Of a DNA stretch of 64,000 nucleotides, positions 27,851 through 36,367 are shown piece after piece. The notes below the pieces were generated by a model. The model did no database searches, was not told the DNA's origin, and saw only the letters and a program-made list of their open reading frames with translations. Each line of letters begins with the position of its first letter. Position 1 is the first letter of the stretch. The translations under genes and the position numbers were made by a program. This stretch comes from Bog-756 sp963741055 (GTDB lineage Bacteria > Actinomycetota > Acidimicrobiia > Acidimicrobiales > RAAP-2). Location of the stretch: NCBI GenBank assembly GCA_963741055.1, contig CAVUGU010000022.1, positions 88,362 through 152,361 of the forward strand, given 5' to 3'.

Positions 27851-29488
27851 TCGTCGTCGAAGGCGGTGTTCATCCCGCCGAGCTCCAGCGGCGTCGACGG
27901 CGAGCTGTACTGGACGATCTGGATCGGCCCCGACGGCAGCGCTGCGTCGGGGAATTGGCTGCGGACGTTCGCGCAGGTGAAGGCAGGGACGATCCCCCAC
28001 GAGGCCGCCCAGTACGCGACCGAGGGCTGGTAGCCGCCCACGATCCCGTTCCACACACCCGGACTCGAGTAGATGCCGACGTTGTTGAGTCCCTCCGATT
28101 GCAGTCCCTCGATCGCGCCCTGCACGAGCGAGGCGTTCTCGGCCGAATCGCCTTGCCACGAGGGGATCCCCGGCAGCGAGTAGCTCTCGACGTCGAGCCA
28201 CCAGGGCACCTGGGTGTCGACGCCGGCGGCTTGCGCCTTGGAGAACGCGTCGCGCGCGGCGAGGAACCCGTACTGACAGGCGGGCGCGAACGCGGTCGCG
28301 TTGCAGGCAGGGTCGGCGTCCACTCCCGACGTCCAGAAGGTGAGGAACATGTACAGATTGAGACCAGCTCCGGCCCAGCCGGCCTCTTGCGCCAGGCAAG
28401 GGTTGGTGCCGCCGAGCGACTCGCCGACCACCTGGACGATCCCGATGGTGTGGGGCGGTGGCGGGAAGCCCCCGCACTGGAAGTTGGAGACGTCGTACCC
28501 GAAGGAGCCCGACGGGTACGGCGAAGCGGCGAAGTGGTCGGTGCCCGGTGCCTCGGCCATGCCGACCACCGGTGCGGCGAGCACTTGGGGTGTGGAGCCC
28601 CAGTAGGTCGCATTGCCGTAGGCGGTGACGCCGCCGTTGTTGTTGGTGAACCAGTAGCCCTTCCCGTTGGTGGTCGAGGCCATCGCCACCACCGGCCGGC
28701 TGAGGGGCACGCTGCCGAGCGACCCGAAGAACCCCGCGTCGCCGAACGCGAAGAGCCCGCCGTCCGAGGCGGTGAACCAGTAGCCGCGCCCGTCCGGGCT
28801 GGTGGCCATCCCGACGATGGAGCCGGTTGAGGGTGAGGCTCCCGGTCGACCCGAAGAACCGGGCGTCGCCGAACGCGAAGATGCCGCCGTCGGCCGCCAC
28901 CAGCCAGTAGCCCTTTCCGTCGGGAGTCGCGGCCATCCCGACCACCGGCTGGTTGAGCGGTTTGCCTCCCATCGAGCCGTAGAACTGCGCGCCGCCGAAG
29001 GCGAAGATCCCGCCGTCGGATGCCACGAGCCAGTACCCGCCTCCGTTCGGGAGCGCGGCCATTCCGACCACCGGCCGGTTGAGGACGAGGTCCCCGGTCG
29101 ACCCGTAGAAACCGGCGTGACCGAACGAGAAGATGCCGCCGTCGGCCGCGACCAGCCAGTACCCCGAACCGCCCGCCGCACCGGCCATCCCGACGATGGG
29201 CTGGTTGAGCGGGTGGCCGCCCATCGAGCCGTAGAAGGGAACCCCGCCGAAGGCGAAGATGCCGCCGTCGGACGCCACGAGCCAGTAGGCGGGGACCGTC
29301 GACGTGTGCGACGTCGGTGTGGCCGCGGCTTCCGGTGCGCTGACCGGCGACATCCGTCGCCGCGAGCAGCCCGGCGACGGTCACGCAGGCGAGTTACGAC
29401 GGAGAGTGCCGCGACGACGCCGCGTCCCGCGCGAGAGCGCGTCGAGCCTCGGGACGTGGCAAACGCGAGAAGAGAGATGTTCGACCAT
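27838..29488 (-). CDS. Secreted GH25-like protein with six YWLVASDGG repeats (several frameshifts)
   Basis: Probable exported cell-wall-active protein. After an Ala/Val-rich signal-like segment (GVVAALSVV, then LACVTVAGLLAAT) come six repeats of about 42 residues of the form YWLVASDGGIFAFG..FYGS.G, between about 28540 and 29310. The C-terminal domain resembles a GH25/DUF1906 barrel: GYDVSNFQCGG, PWWLDVESYSLP (candidate acidic catalytic residues), VGIYSSPGVWN and YWAASWG. The reading frame breaks at about 28820, 29357 and 29396, each curable by removing one base, and the exact start (ATG 29488 proposed) is uncertain. It may be a decaying gene or a victim of base-calling error. Its stop overlaps the convergent phosphatase. 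Confidence 0.72.
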
Positions 29489-29681
29489 GACCGGGGGACC
29501 TTTCGGGGCTCGGGAAGCTCGCCTGCGCTCCGAGCCTTCGCACGTACGCGATGCGAGCTGGTGGGCCACGACCGGTGACGACCGATCGGAACCCGGTCAT
29601 TCTTCACGTCGCCTGCCCGAGGGTCAAGGGTCCGGGGTCGTCCGCGCGGACCGTTCGATCCGGCGTCGACGTCGCCGGCGG

Positions 29682-31040
29682 TCAGGCCCGGAGCAGCTCC
29701 GCCACCCGAAAGGCCAGGTCGAGTGCCTGGCGGCCGTTGAGACGCGGATCGCAGGCGGTGGTGTAGCGCTCGTGGAGCTGGTCTTCGAGGATGTCCTCCA
29801 CGCCGCCGAGACACTCGGTCACGTCGTCGCCGGTCAGCTCCACGTGGAGGCCCCCCGGCCAGGTCCCGACCTCGCGGTGGGCGCGGAAGAACCCGGTGAG
29901 CTCGCCGACGATGTCGTCGAACCGGCGCGTCTTGTGGCCGCCCTCGGAGGTGAAGGTGTTGCCGTGCATCGGGTCGCACACCCACACCACCGCGTGCCCC
30001 TCGTCGCGGACCGCACGGAGCAACGGCGGGAGCGCCGTGGCGACCGCGTCCACGCCGAGACGGGTGATCAGGGTGAGCCGCCCGGGGACCCGGTCGGGGT
30101 CGAGGCGCTCGCAGAGCGCGACCACCTCGTCGGGCGTGGCGTTCGGTCCGACCTTGCATCCGATCGGATTGTGGATACCGGCGAGGAACTCACAGTGCGC
30201 GCCTTCTCGCTGTCGGGTCCTCTCGCCCACCCACAACATGTGTGCGGAGCAGTCGTACCAATCGCCGGTCAGCGAGTCGCGCCGGGTCAGCGCCTCCTCG
30301 TACTCGAGGATGAGCGCCTCGTGGCTCGTCCAGAAGTCGACCTGATGGAGCGAGTCCTCGGCGACGAGATCGATGCCGCAGGCAGCCATGAACCGGAGCG
30401 CCGAGTCGATTCCCTCTGCGATGTCCTCGAAGCGCTGGCCCTCTCGTGAGGACGCGACGAACTCCTGATTCCACCCGTGGACCTGGCTCAGGTCCGCGAA
30501 CCCACCCTTGGTGAACGCGCGCAGGAGGTTGAGCGTCGAGACCGATTGCTGGTACGCGCTGATCAGGCGAGAGGGATCGGGAACCCGCGCGTCCGCCTCC
30601 GGTGCGTCGTCGTTGACCATGTGGCCGCGGAACGACTCGAGCACCCGACCGTCGACCTCCTCGGTGGGCGAGCTTCGCGGCTTGGCGAACTGCCCGGCGA
30701 TCCTGCCGACCTTGACCACCGGCACCCCGGCGCCGTAGGTGAGCACCACCGCCATCTGGAGGATCAGCTTGAGCTTGTCGCGGATGGCGTCGGCGCTGAA
30801 CTCGGAGAACGACTCCGCGCAATCGCCGGCCTGCAGCACGAAGGCCCGGCCATCGGCTGCCTCGGCGAGAGTCGAAGTGAGATGGCGGGCCTCGCCGGCG
30901 AAGACCAGGGGCGGGAGTCCCGCGAGCTGGGCGTGGACCCGCTTGAGCTCGCCTTCGTCGGGCCAGTCGGGCTGTTGGGCGGCCGGCTTCGACCGCCAGG
31001 AGTCCGGTGCCCACGCGCGGTGAGGAGGGGGAGTCGCCAC
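29682..31040 (-). CDS. Class II 3-deoxy-7-phosphoheptulonate synthase
   Basis: First enzyme of the shikimate pathway, condensing phosphoenolpyruvate with erythrose 4-phosphate. 452 residues; the class II (plant/actinobacterial) type is shown by FVLQAGDCAESFSEF, KVGRIAGQFAKPRSSPTE, RGHMVND and VVWVCDPMHGNTFTSEGGHKTR (metal and substrate residues). The GTG start at 31040 lies six bases after a minus-strand TACGCT, so its mRNA is probably leaderless. Class II enzymes in mycobacteria are allosterically regulated by aromatic amino acids; whether this one is cannot be seen. Confidence 0.96.
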   Translation of the reverse strand: MATPPPHRAWAPDSWRSKPAAQQPDWPDEGELKRVHAQLAGLPPLVFAGEARHLTSTLAEAADGRAFVLQAGDCAESFSEFSADAIRDKLKLILQMAVVLTYGAGVPVVKVGRIAGQFAKPRSSPTEEVDGRVLESFRGHMVNDDAPEADARVPDPSRLISAYQQSVSTLNLLRAFTKGGFADLSQVHGWNQEFVASSREGQRFEDIAEGIDSALRFMAACGIDLVAEDSLHQVDFWTSHEALILEYEEALTRRDSLTGDWYDCSAHMLWVGERTRQREGAHCEFLAGIHNPIGCKVGPNATPDEVVALCERLDPDRVPGRLTLITRLGVDAVATALPPLLRAVRDEGHAVVWVCDPMHGNTFTSEGGHKTRRFDDIVGELTGFFRAHREVGTWPGGLHVELTGDDVTECLGGVEDILEDQLHERYTTACDPRLNGRQALDLAFRVAELLRA

Positions 31041-31052
31041 CGCAACAGCGTA
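31041..31052 (-). promoter_or_regulatory. Leaderless -10 element of DAHP synthase
   Basis: On the minus strand TACGCT (31052-31047) is followed by GTTGCG and the GTG at 31040-31038. Back-to-back with a plus-strand TAGGCT at 31066, giving a compact divergent promoter of about 60 bp. Confidence 0.5.
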
Positions 31053-31065
31053 CGACCTCGGGCCC

Positions 31066-31101
31066 TAGGCTCGTGCCATGTCGAGGTCGGACTCCGACTA
31101 G
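31066..31101 (+). promoter_or_regulatory. -10 element with a leaderless seven-codon upstream frame
   Basis: TAGGCT (31066-31071), six bases, then ATG at 31078 opening a seven-codon frame (MSRSDSD) that ends with TAG at 31099-31101, two codons before the in-frame ATG 31108 of the oxidoreductase. If leaderless translation starts at 31078, the short peptide would be made first and the main gene reached by reinitiation. Confidence 0.35.
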
Positions 31102-31107
31102 GCGCGC

Positions 31108-32036
31108 ATGCCACCGTTCCGGTTCGGGGTCCAGCTGTCGCGTGCGGCGTCGGGGCACGCGTGGCGCGAGCTCGCACGGCGCATCGAAGGTCTCGGCTAC
31201 TCGACGTTGTTCGTCCCGGATCACTTCGAGGACCAGTTCGGTCCGCTGGTCGCCCTGACCGTGGCCGCCGAGGCCACCACGACGCTCCGGGTGGGGTCAC
31301 TCGTCTTCGGCAACGACTACCGGCACCCGATGGTGCTCGCGAAGGAGATCGCCACCCTCGATCTCCTCTCGGAGGGCAGAGTCGAGTTCGGTCTCGGTGC
31401 GGGATGGATGACCGCCGACTACGAGCAGGCTGGTCTCGAGGAGGATTCGCCCGCGGTGCGGATCGACCGGATGGAAGAGAGCCTGGCAGTGATGAAGGAG
31501 CTGTGGTCGACCGGCTCGTGCACCTTCGACGGCAAGTACTACCGCATCGAGGGCGCGGCCGGTGAGCCCCGGCCCTACCAGAGTCCGCACCCACCGATCG
31601 TGATCGGCGGCGGTGGACCACGGGTGCTCGGTATCGCCGCGCGGGAGGCCGACATCGTGGGCGTGAACCCGAGCCTGGCCGCCGGTGTGGTCGGCCCCGA
31701 GGTCCTCGCCGGCACCACCCCCGCCGACTACGACCGGCGTCTCGAATGGGTGCGCAGCGCGGCCGGGCAGCGATTTGCCGACTCGAGCTCCAGTGTTTGA
31801 CCTTCGTCGTCCAGATCGTCCCGGACCGCGACAAGGCGGTCGCGCGGCTTGCCGCTGCGCTGTCGGTTGCCGACGAGCACGTCGCGGGGACCCCGATCGC
31901 GCTCATCGGCACCATCGACGAGATCGCGGACACCCTTCGCGCACGCCGCGAGCGATTCGGCTTCTCCTACATCGTGGTGCACGAGGCGGAGATGGAGGCG
32001 TTCGCCCCGGTGGTGGCGGAGCTGACCGGGACCTGA
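31108..32036 (+). CDS. F420-dependent luciferase-like (LLM class) oxidoreductase (one-base frameshift)
   Basis: Flavin/F420 TIM-barrel oxidoreductase of the type seen in the TIGR03621 group. FRFGVQLSRAASG, YSTLFVPDHFEDQFGPLVAL, VGSLVFGNDYRHPMVLAKE and the IVIGGGGPRVLGIAAREADIV block are typical. Near 31782 one C seems to be missing from GACTCGAG; restoring it joins FAD to LELQCLTFVVQIVPD and continues to 32036 with the C-terminal GFSYIVVHEAEMEAFAPVV helix. Substrate unknown. Divergent from DAHP synthase and followed after one base by nadD. Confidence 0.86.
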
Positions 32037-32037
32037 A

Positions 32038-32631
32038 TTGGCCGAACCACACCAGCGTGTCGGGATCTTCGGTGGGACCTTCGACCCGATCCACCGCGCG
32101 CACCTCTCGGTCGCCGAAACGGTGCGCACCGCCCTCGGACTCGACCGGGTGCTCCTGGTCGTGGCCAACGAGCCCTGGCAGAAAGAGGACGGCCCGGTCG
32201 CGCCCGCCGAGGACCGCTACGCGATGGTGGCGGCCGCGGCGAAGGAGTGGCCGGGCCTCGAGCCCTCCCGGATCGAGATCGATCGAGGCGGCCCCTCCTA
32301 CACCATCGACACCGTGCGCGAGCTGAAGGCAGGCGATCCCGACGTCGAGCTCGTCCTGATCGTCGGCTCGGACGTGGCCGCGCAGCTCGGGTCGTGGAAG
32401 GAGGAAGCCGCCCTTCGGGAGATGGTCACCGTGGCGGTGGTCGGCCGGCCGGGCGCGCGATCCCCGGCACCGGAGGGCTGGAAGGTGGTCGAGGTACCGG
32501 TCGCGCCCTTCGACGTCTCGAGCACCGAGCTCCGCCGGCGTCTCGGTGCAGGTCAGCCGGTACAAGATCTGGTTCCCGATGCCGTGATCCGTTGCATCGA
32601 GCGGCGCGGTCTGTACGCTACGAGGAGATGA
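32038..32631 (+). CDS. nadD: Nicotinate-nucleotide adenylyltransferase
   Basis: Forms deamido-NAD from nicotinate mononucleotide and ATP. 197 residues. The nucleotidyltransferase signature is GIFGGTFDPIHRAHLS, where the usual HxGH is HRAH, and the C-terminal ISSTELR-like motif is VSSTELRRRL. GPSYTIDTVRELK and LIVGSDVAAQLGSWK also match. The start is the unusual TTG at 32038, one base after the previous stop and without a strong Shine-Dalgarno. The nadD-rsfS linkage is conserved in actinobacteria. Confidence 0.94.
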   Translation: MAEPHQRVGIFGGTFDPIHRAHLSVAETVRTALGLDRVLLVVANEPWQKEDGPVAPAEDRYAMVAAAAKEWPGLEPSRIEIDRGGPSYTIDTVRELKAGDPDVELVLIVGSDVAAQLGSWKEEAALREMVTVAVVGRPGARSPAPEGWKVVEVPVAPFDVSSTELRRRLGAGQPVQDLVPDAVIRCIERRGLYATRR

Positions 32632-32967
32632 TCGTCGGGATGAGGCCACCCGCGTCCGGCAGCGCCACACCCGCATCCGATCCCGATCCGGCGGCGGTGC
32701 CACCGTCCGAGCCGGAGCCCACCCGCCGGGCACTGAGAGAGGCCAGGCGACGCCGACAGAAACTGGCGATCTTCTGCGCGCTGGCCATCGCGGCGTGCCT
32801 GGCGCTCACCATCCTCATCGTCGATCTCGCCCGCGACCGCCCACCGTCTTCGACCACCGGTGCATCGGCGCTGGTCGCCGCGGTGGGTGGTCCGGCCGCT
32901 CGTTCTCTCGTCCCATCCGTCACCGAACACACCGGACGTCGCAGCGTCCAAAGGAGGCATCCGTTGA
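32628..32967 (+). CDS. Small single-pass membrane protein between nadD and rsfS
   Basis: Begins ATG 32628, overlapping the nadD stop by 4 bases, with GAGGAG directly upstream. The first 35 residues are Pro/Ser/Glu-rich, followed by a basic RRALREARRRRQK patch and one membrane helix, LAIFCALAIAACLALTILIV. The frame then runs without a stop into rsfS, but a stop in the +1 frame at 32965-32967 overlaps the rsfS TTG in the usual TTGA manner. So either a one-base indel lies between about 32850 and 32960, or this is an in-frame extension of RsfS. Not a family I recognise. Confidence 0.5.
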
Positions 32968-33362
32968 TCTCGACCAGCGCGAACCCGACCGTCGACGACC
33001 TCGTCCGAGGGCTGCCCGCAGGATGCGTGGCCGCAGCGCGGGCGGCCGATGCGAAATCGGGTGAGGACACGGTCGTCCTCGCGATGGGCGAGCTGCTCGG
33101 TCTCACCGATGCCTTCGTGATCACGAGCGGCCGGAACTCGCGGCAAGTACGCACCATCGTCGAGGAGATCGAGCGCCGGGTGAAGGCAGAGGCATCGATC
33201 TCACCCCTGCGGATCGAGGGCGCGGCGGACGCCCGCTGGGTCCTCATGGACTACGGGGACTTCCTCGTGCACGTGTTCTTGGACGAGGCCCGCGAGTTCT
33301 ACGACCTCGAACACCTCTGGAACGCGGCTCCCCGCGTACCCTGGGACGGCGTGTCGGGCTGA
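32964..33362 (+). CDS. rsfS: Ribosomal silencing factor RsfS
   Basis: Binds L14 and blocks subunit joining during starvation. 132 residues. Conserved blocks are VVLAMGELLGLTDAFVITSG, RQVRTIVEEIERRVK, DARWVLMDYGDFLVHVF and YDLEHLWNAAPR. The start is TTG 32964: an excellent AAAGGAGG ends six bases upstream, a decisive Shine-Dalgarno in a region where many genes lack one. A GTG at 33027 is a less likely alternative. Confidence 0.9.
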   Translation: MISTSANPTVDDLVRGLPAGCVAAARAADAKSGEDTVVLAMGELLGLTDAFVITSGRNSRQVRTIVEEIERRVKAEASISPLRIEGAADARWVLMDYGDFLVHVFLDEAREFYDLEHLWNAAPRVPWDGVSG

Positions 33363-33415
33363 GGACGCGCGGCGAACCGCGACGGACCCGGGGCGAAACC
33401 CGGTGTCGCGCCGGG

Positions 33416-34012
33416 TCAGGAAAGCGGAGCCACCGGCGCGTAGAGGATCCGGTTGACCGGCCCTGACGCCTGCACACCGCTCGAGGTCGGCACACCGATC
33501 GGCTGACCGGCGATCTCGAAGGCGACCGCGGCGACTCCCGGCTGCTGGGTGGCGGTGAAGACCACCTGTGCGACCGCGAGGGTCTGGTCGGGCCCGACCA
33601 CCTGCACCGGGTTGCTGGCAAAGTTCACGGTCGCGATCCCGTTGGCGACCGAGGCGGTCACCTGGATGTGGGTGCTGGTGAGGAAGGTCTGGAGTCCCGC
33701 GGACGACTCGGCAGCGGTCGGGCCGTCGAGGAGGGCGCCGAGGATCTGGGTGAGGTTCGCCGGCACCGGTACGTCGCGGGTGACCGGTTGGAGGTGCTGT
33801 CCACCGACCACCAGGAAGATGGTCTCGGTGACCCCGACCGCCGGCGGCGTGGGGACGGTCGTCGAGGGGGCCGGGTTGAGGAGATGGAAGGGGACGTTGG
33901 CCTTCGCGATGTCGGTCGGCGCGCCTCCACTCGGGATGCCGCACGCCGCGGAGACCGCAGCGAGGGCGAGCGCCGCACCGATCGAGGCTCGCCGAGCCAC
34001 GCGGCCTCTCAC
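33416..34012 (-). CDS. GerMN-domain lipoprotein, LpqB-like
   Basis: 198-residue exported lipoprotein. The signal peptide ends in the lipobox AVSAAC with the lipidated Cys near residue 24. A single GerMN domain follows (VGVTETIFLVVGGQHLQPV, LTQILGALLDGPTAAESSAG, TVNFASN, LAVAQVVFTAT). In mycobacteria the third gene of mtrA-mtrB-lpqB encodes a lipoprotein with a GerMN domain plus a large beta-propeller; here only the GerMN part exists. It follows the sensor kinase with a 4-base overlap, so it likely modulates that kinase at the membrane. Confidence 0.85.
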   Translation of the reverse strand: MRGRVARRASIGAALALAAVSAACGIPSGGAPTDIAKANVPFHLLNPAPSTTVPTPPAVGVTETIFLVVGGQHLQPVTRDVPVPANLTQILGALLDGPTAAESSAGLQTFLTSTHIQVTASVANGIATVNFASNPVQVVGPDQTLAVAQVVFTATQQPGVAAVAFEIAGQPIGVPTSSGVQASGPVNRILYAPVAPLS

Positions 34013-35570
34013 GACACCACCTCCGCGCTTCCTCCACCGCGACCCGCGTTCGAAGCCGCGTGATCGGTGCTGCCGGTGTGTTCGGGGAGCCTTCCTTCAC
34101 CTTCGGTCGCGGGGCTCTGAAGGGGCAGTTCGACCACGAATCGGTTGCCGCGATCGGGCGCGGGCTCGTTCCAGACCCGGCCTCCGTGGAGGCGGACGTG
34201 CTCGGCCACCAGGGAGAGACCGAGGCCGGTGCCGTGCCCCGAGGCGCGTTGGCCGGCGCGGCCTCCCCGGTAGAACCGCTCGAAGAGGTGCGGGCGCTCG
34301 CGTGCTGGGATCGGCGGGCCCCGGTCCTCGACGATCACCCGGATGGAGCGGGCCTCCTCGCCGCTGCCGTTTACCGCGGGCCAGCGCTCGACGACCACCC
34401 GGCTCACCCCGCCGGCGTAGAGGGTGGCGTTGTCGACCAGGTTGGTCATCACTCGCTCGAAGCGTCGCTTGTCGACCCGGAGCCGTAGACCGTCGACGCC
34501 CTCGCCCACCTCGACGGGGAAGGGCGGCGACGCGCGGTGGGGCCCCCTCGCCGGTGGACGAGCCCGGGGACGACGTGGTGAGGGCCTGCACGACCAGTTC
34601 GCGAGGATCGACCTCGTCGAGCGAGAGCTCCGCCGAGCCCGCGTCGAAACGCGAGATCTCGAGCAACTCGTCGACCATCCGGGTGAAGCGACGAAGGTCC
34701 GCATCGAGCAGATCGAGCGCGCTCTGCGCGCGCTGATCGAGTTCGTCCCGGTGCGCTTCGAGCACGCCGACGGTCGCCGCGAGGGTGGTGAGCGGAGAGC
34801 GGAGCTCGTGGCTCACGTCCGAGGTGAAGCGGGCCTCGCGCTCGATCCGGTCCTGCAGGTTGGACGTCATCCGGTTGAAGGCCGACGCCAGCTCCTGGAG
34901 GTCGACGTCGTCACCCGCGTCGACCCGGGTGTCGAGCTCGCCGCCGGCGATCGCGACGGCCGCATCGGTGATGTCGGCGAGGGGGCGCAGCGCCCTGCTG
35001 CTCGCCCACCGCCCGAGGGCGGCGCCGGCCAGCGTGGTCACCAACGCTGCGCCGGCCAGGGCGTACGCCAGGTCACGCAGGGTGCCGGCGAGCTCGGCGA
35101 GCGAGAAGACCTCGAAGTACGAGGAACGCGCTGCGGGGAGCGGCACGCCGATCACCAACTCCGGTGTGTTGGCGAGGACGAAGAACTCCGACGCCGGCGT
35201 GCCCGAGAGGACACGGCTGCGTTCGGCTTGCGGGATCGCGTTCTGACCGACCGGGATCGAGGTCGCGTACCACTGTCCGCCGGTGTAGAGCACCGACAAC
35301 GAGCCGGGCAACGTGTCGACCGAGCCGATCAACTCGCTGACCTGGGTCCCCGGCGCGCGCAGCGCGCTCTGGAGGAGCGAGGCGTTGGCGAACGCCTGCC
35401 GCTGCATCGCGGACTCCCTGTCGCTGAGCAAGGTCTGGCGAGCGGTGAAGTAGGTGATGCCCGCCATCAAGGTCGACAGGACGAACGCCCCGATGGTGAA
35501 CGCCGCGGTGACCCGCGCCCGCAGACCGAGCCGGCGGGAGAGCGGGAGCGCCGTGGGCGTGGCGCATCAC
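34009..35570 (-). CDS. Sensor histidine kinase, MtrB-like (two one-base frameshifts)
   Basis: Membrane sensor kinase. The first helix is VTAAFTIGAFVLSTLMAGITY, an extracytoplasmic domain of about 110 residues follows, then a second helix (LAYALAGAALVTTLAGAALG), HAMP, the HisKA box FTSDVSHELRSPLTTL with the phosphorylated His, and the ATPase domain (NLVDNATLYAGG, VEDRGPPIP, GHGTGLGLSLVAEHVRLHGG). Two single extra bases break the frame, at about 35552 near the start (GTG 35570) and within the G/C homopolymers at 34537-34546. It lies 70 bp after the response regulator and overlaps the lipoprotein gene. Confidence 0.87.
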
Positions 35571-35639
35571 CCGAGGAGCGAGAGGTGCCGGTCGTCTCCG
35601 GGTCCGAGCGAACGGCGGGCTCTTCTTCGCCGGGCAAAG

Positions 35640-36317
35640 TCAGACCGCCAGCTTGTAGCCCATGCCCCGCACGGTGAGGATGAACCGGGGATTCGCCGGA
35701 TCGGGCTCGACCTTGGTGCGGAGGCGGCGCACGTGCACGTCGACCAGGCGGCCGTCGCCGAAGTAGTCGTACCCCCACACCCGCTCGAGGAGGTGCTCGC
35801 GGCTCAACACCTTGCCCGGGTGATCGGCGAGTTCACAGAGCAGTCGGAACTCGGTGCGCGTGCAGTGGACCTCCTCGCCGGCGCGGCGGACGACGCCGGC
35901 CTCGGGCTCGATCTCGACGTCTCCGAAGCTGAGCGTCGTGTCGTCGGCGTCGCCGGTGCGCGACCTCCGCAACAGGGCCCGGATGCGCGCGGCGAGCTCC
36001 TTCGCGACGAAGGGCTTGGTCACGTAGTCGTCGGCCCCGGCCTCGAGTCCCGCCACGACGTCGTGGGTGTCGGTGCGGGCGGTGACCATGATCACCGGGA
36101 CCGCGCTGTGGCGCCGCAGGTTCCGGCAGGTCTCGAATCCGTCCATGCCCGGGAGCATCAGGTCGAGGAGGACCAGGTCCATCGGCTGTGCGGACACCTG
36201 GTCGACGGCCTCCTCGCCGGTGCCGGCCACGTCGACCGCGTACCCCTCGTCCTCGAGGGCGAGACGCATCGACGAACGGATCCGCTCGTCGTCCTCCACG
36301 ATCAGGATGCGGCTCAC
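35640..36317 (-). CDS. OmpR-family response regulator, MtrA-like
   Basis: 225 residues from GTG 36317. The receiver domain has the acidic pair ED at 8-9, phospho-acceptor Asp52 in VLLDLMLPG and Lys101 in DDYVTKPF. A winged-helix effector domain follows from about 130 (CTRTEFRLLCELADHPGKVL, LLERVWGYDY, VDVHVRRLRTKVE). Gene order regulator-kinase-lipoprotein matches actinobacterial mtrAB-lpqB, which controls cell wall and division genes, so a similar role is inferred. Confidence 0.92.
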   Translation of the reverse strand: MSRILIVEDDERIRSSMRLALEDEGYAVDVAGTGEEAVDQVSAQPMDLVLLDLMLPGMDGFETCRNLRRHSAVPVIMVTARTDTHDVVAGLEAGADDYVTKPFVAKELAARIRALLRRSRTGDADDTTLSFGDVEIEPEAGVVRRAGEEVHCTRTEFRLLCELADHPGKVLSREHLLERVWGYDYFGDGRLVDVHVRRLRTKVEPDPANPRFILTVRGMGYKLAV

Positions 36318-36367
36318 CAACCGATCATCCCATGGCCACCCGCGAACTGCGCGAGCGGCCGGTGCTC

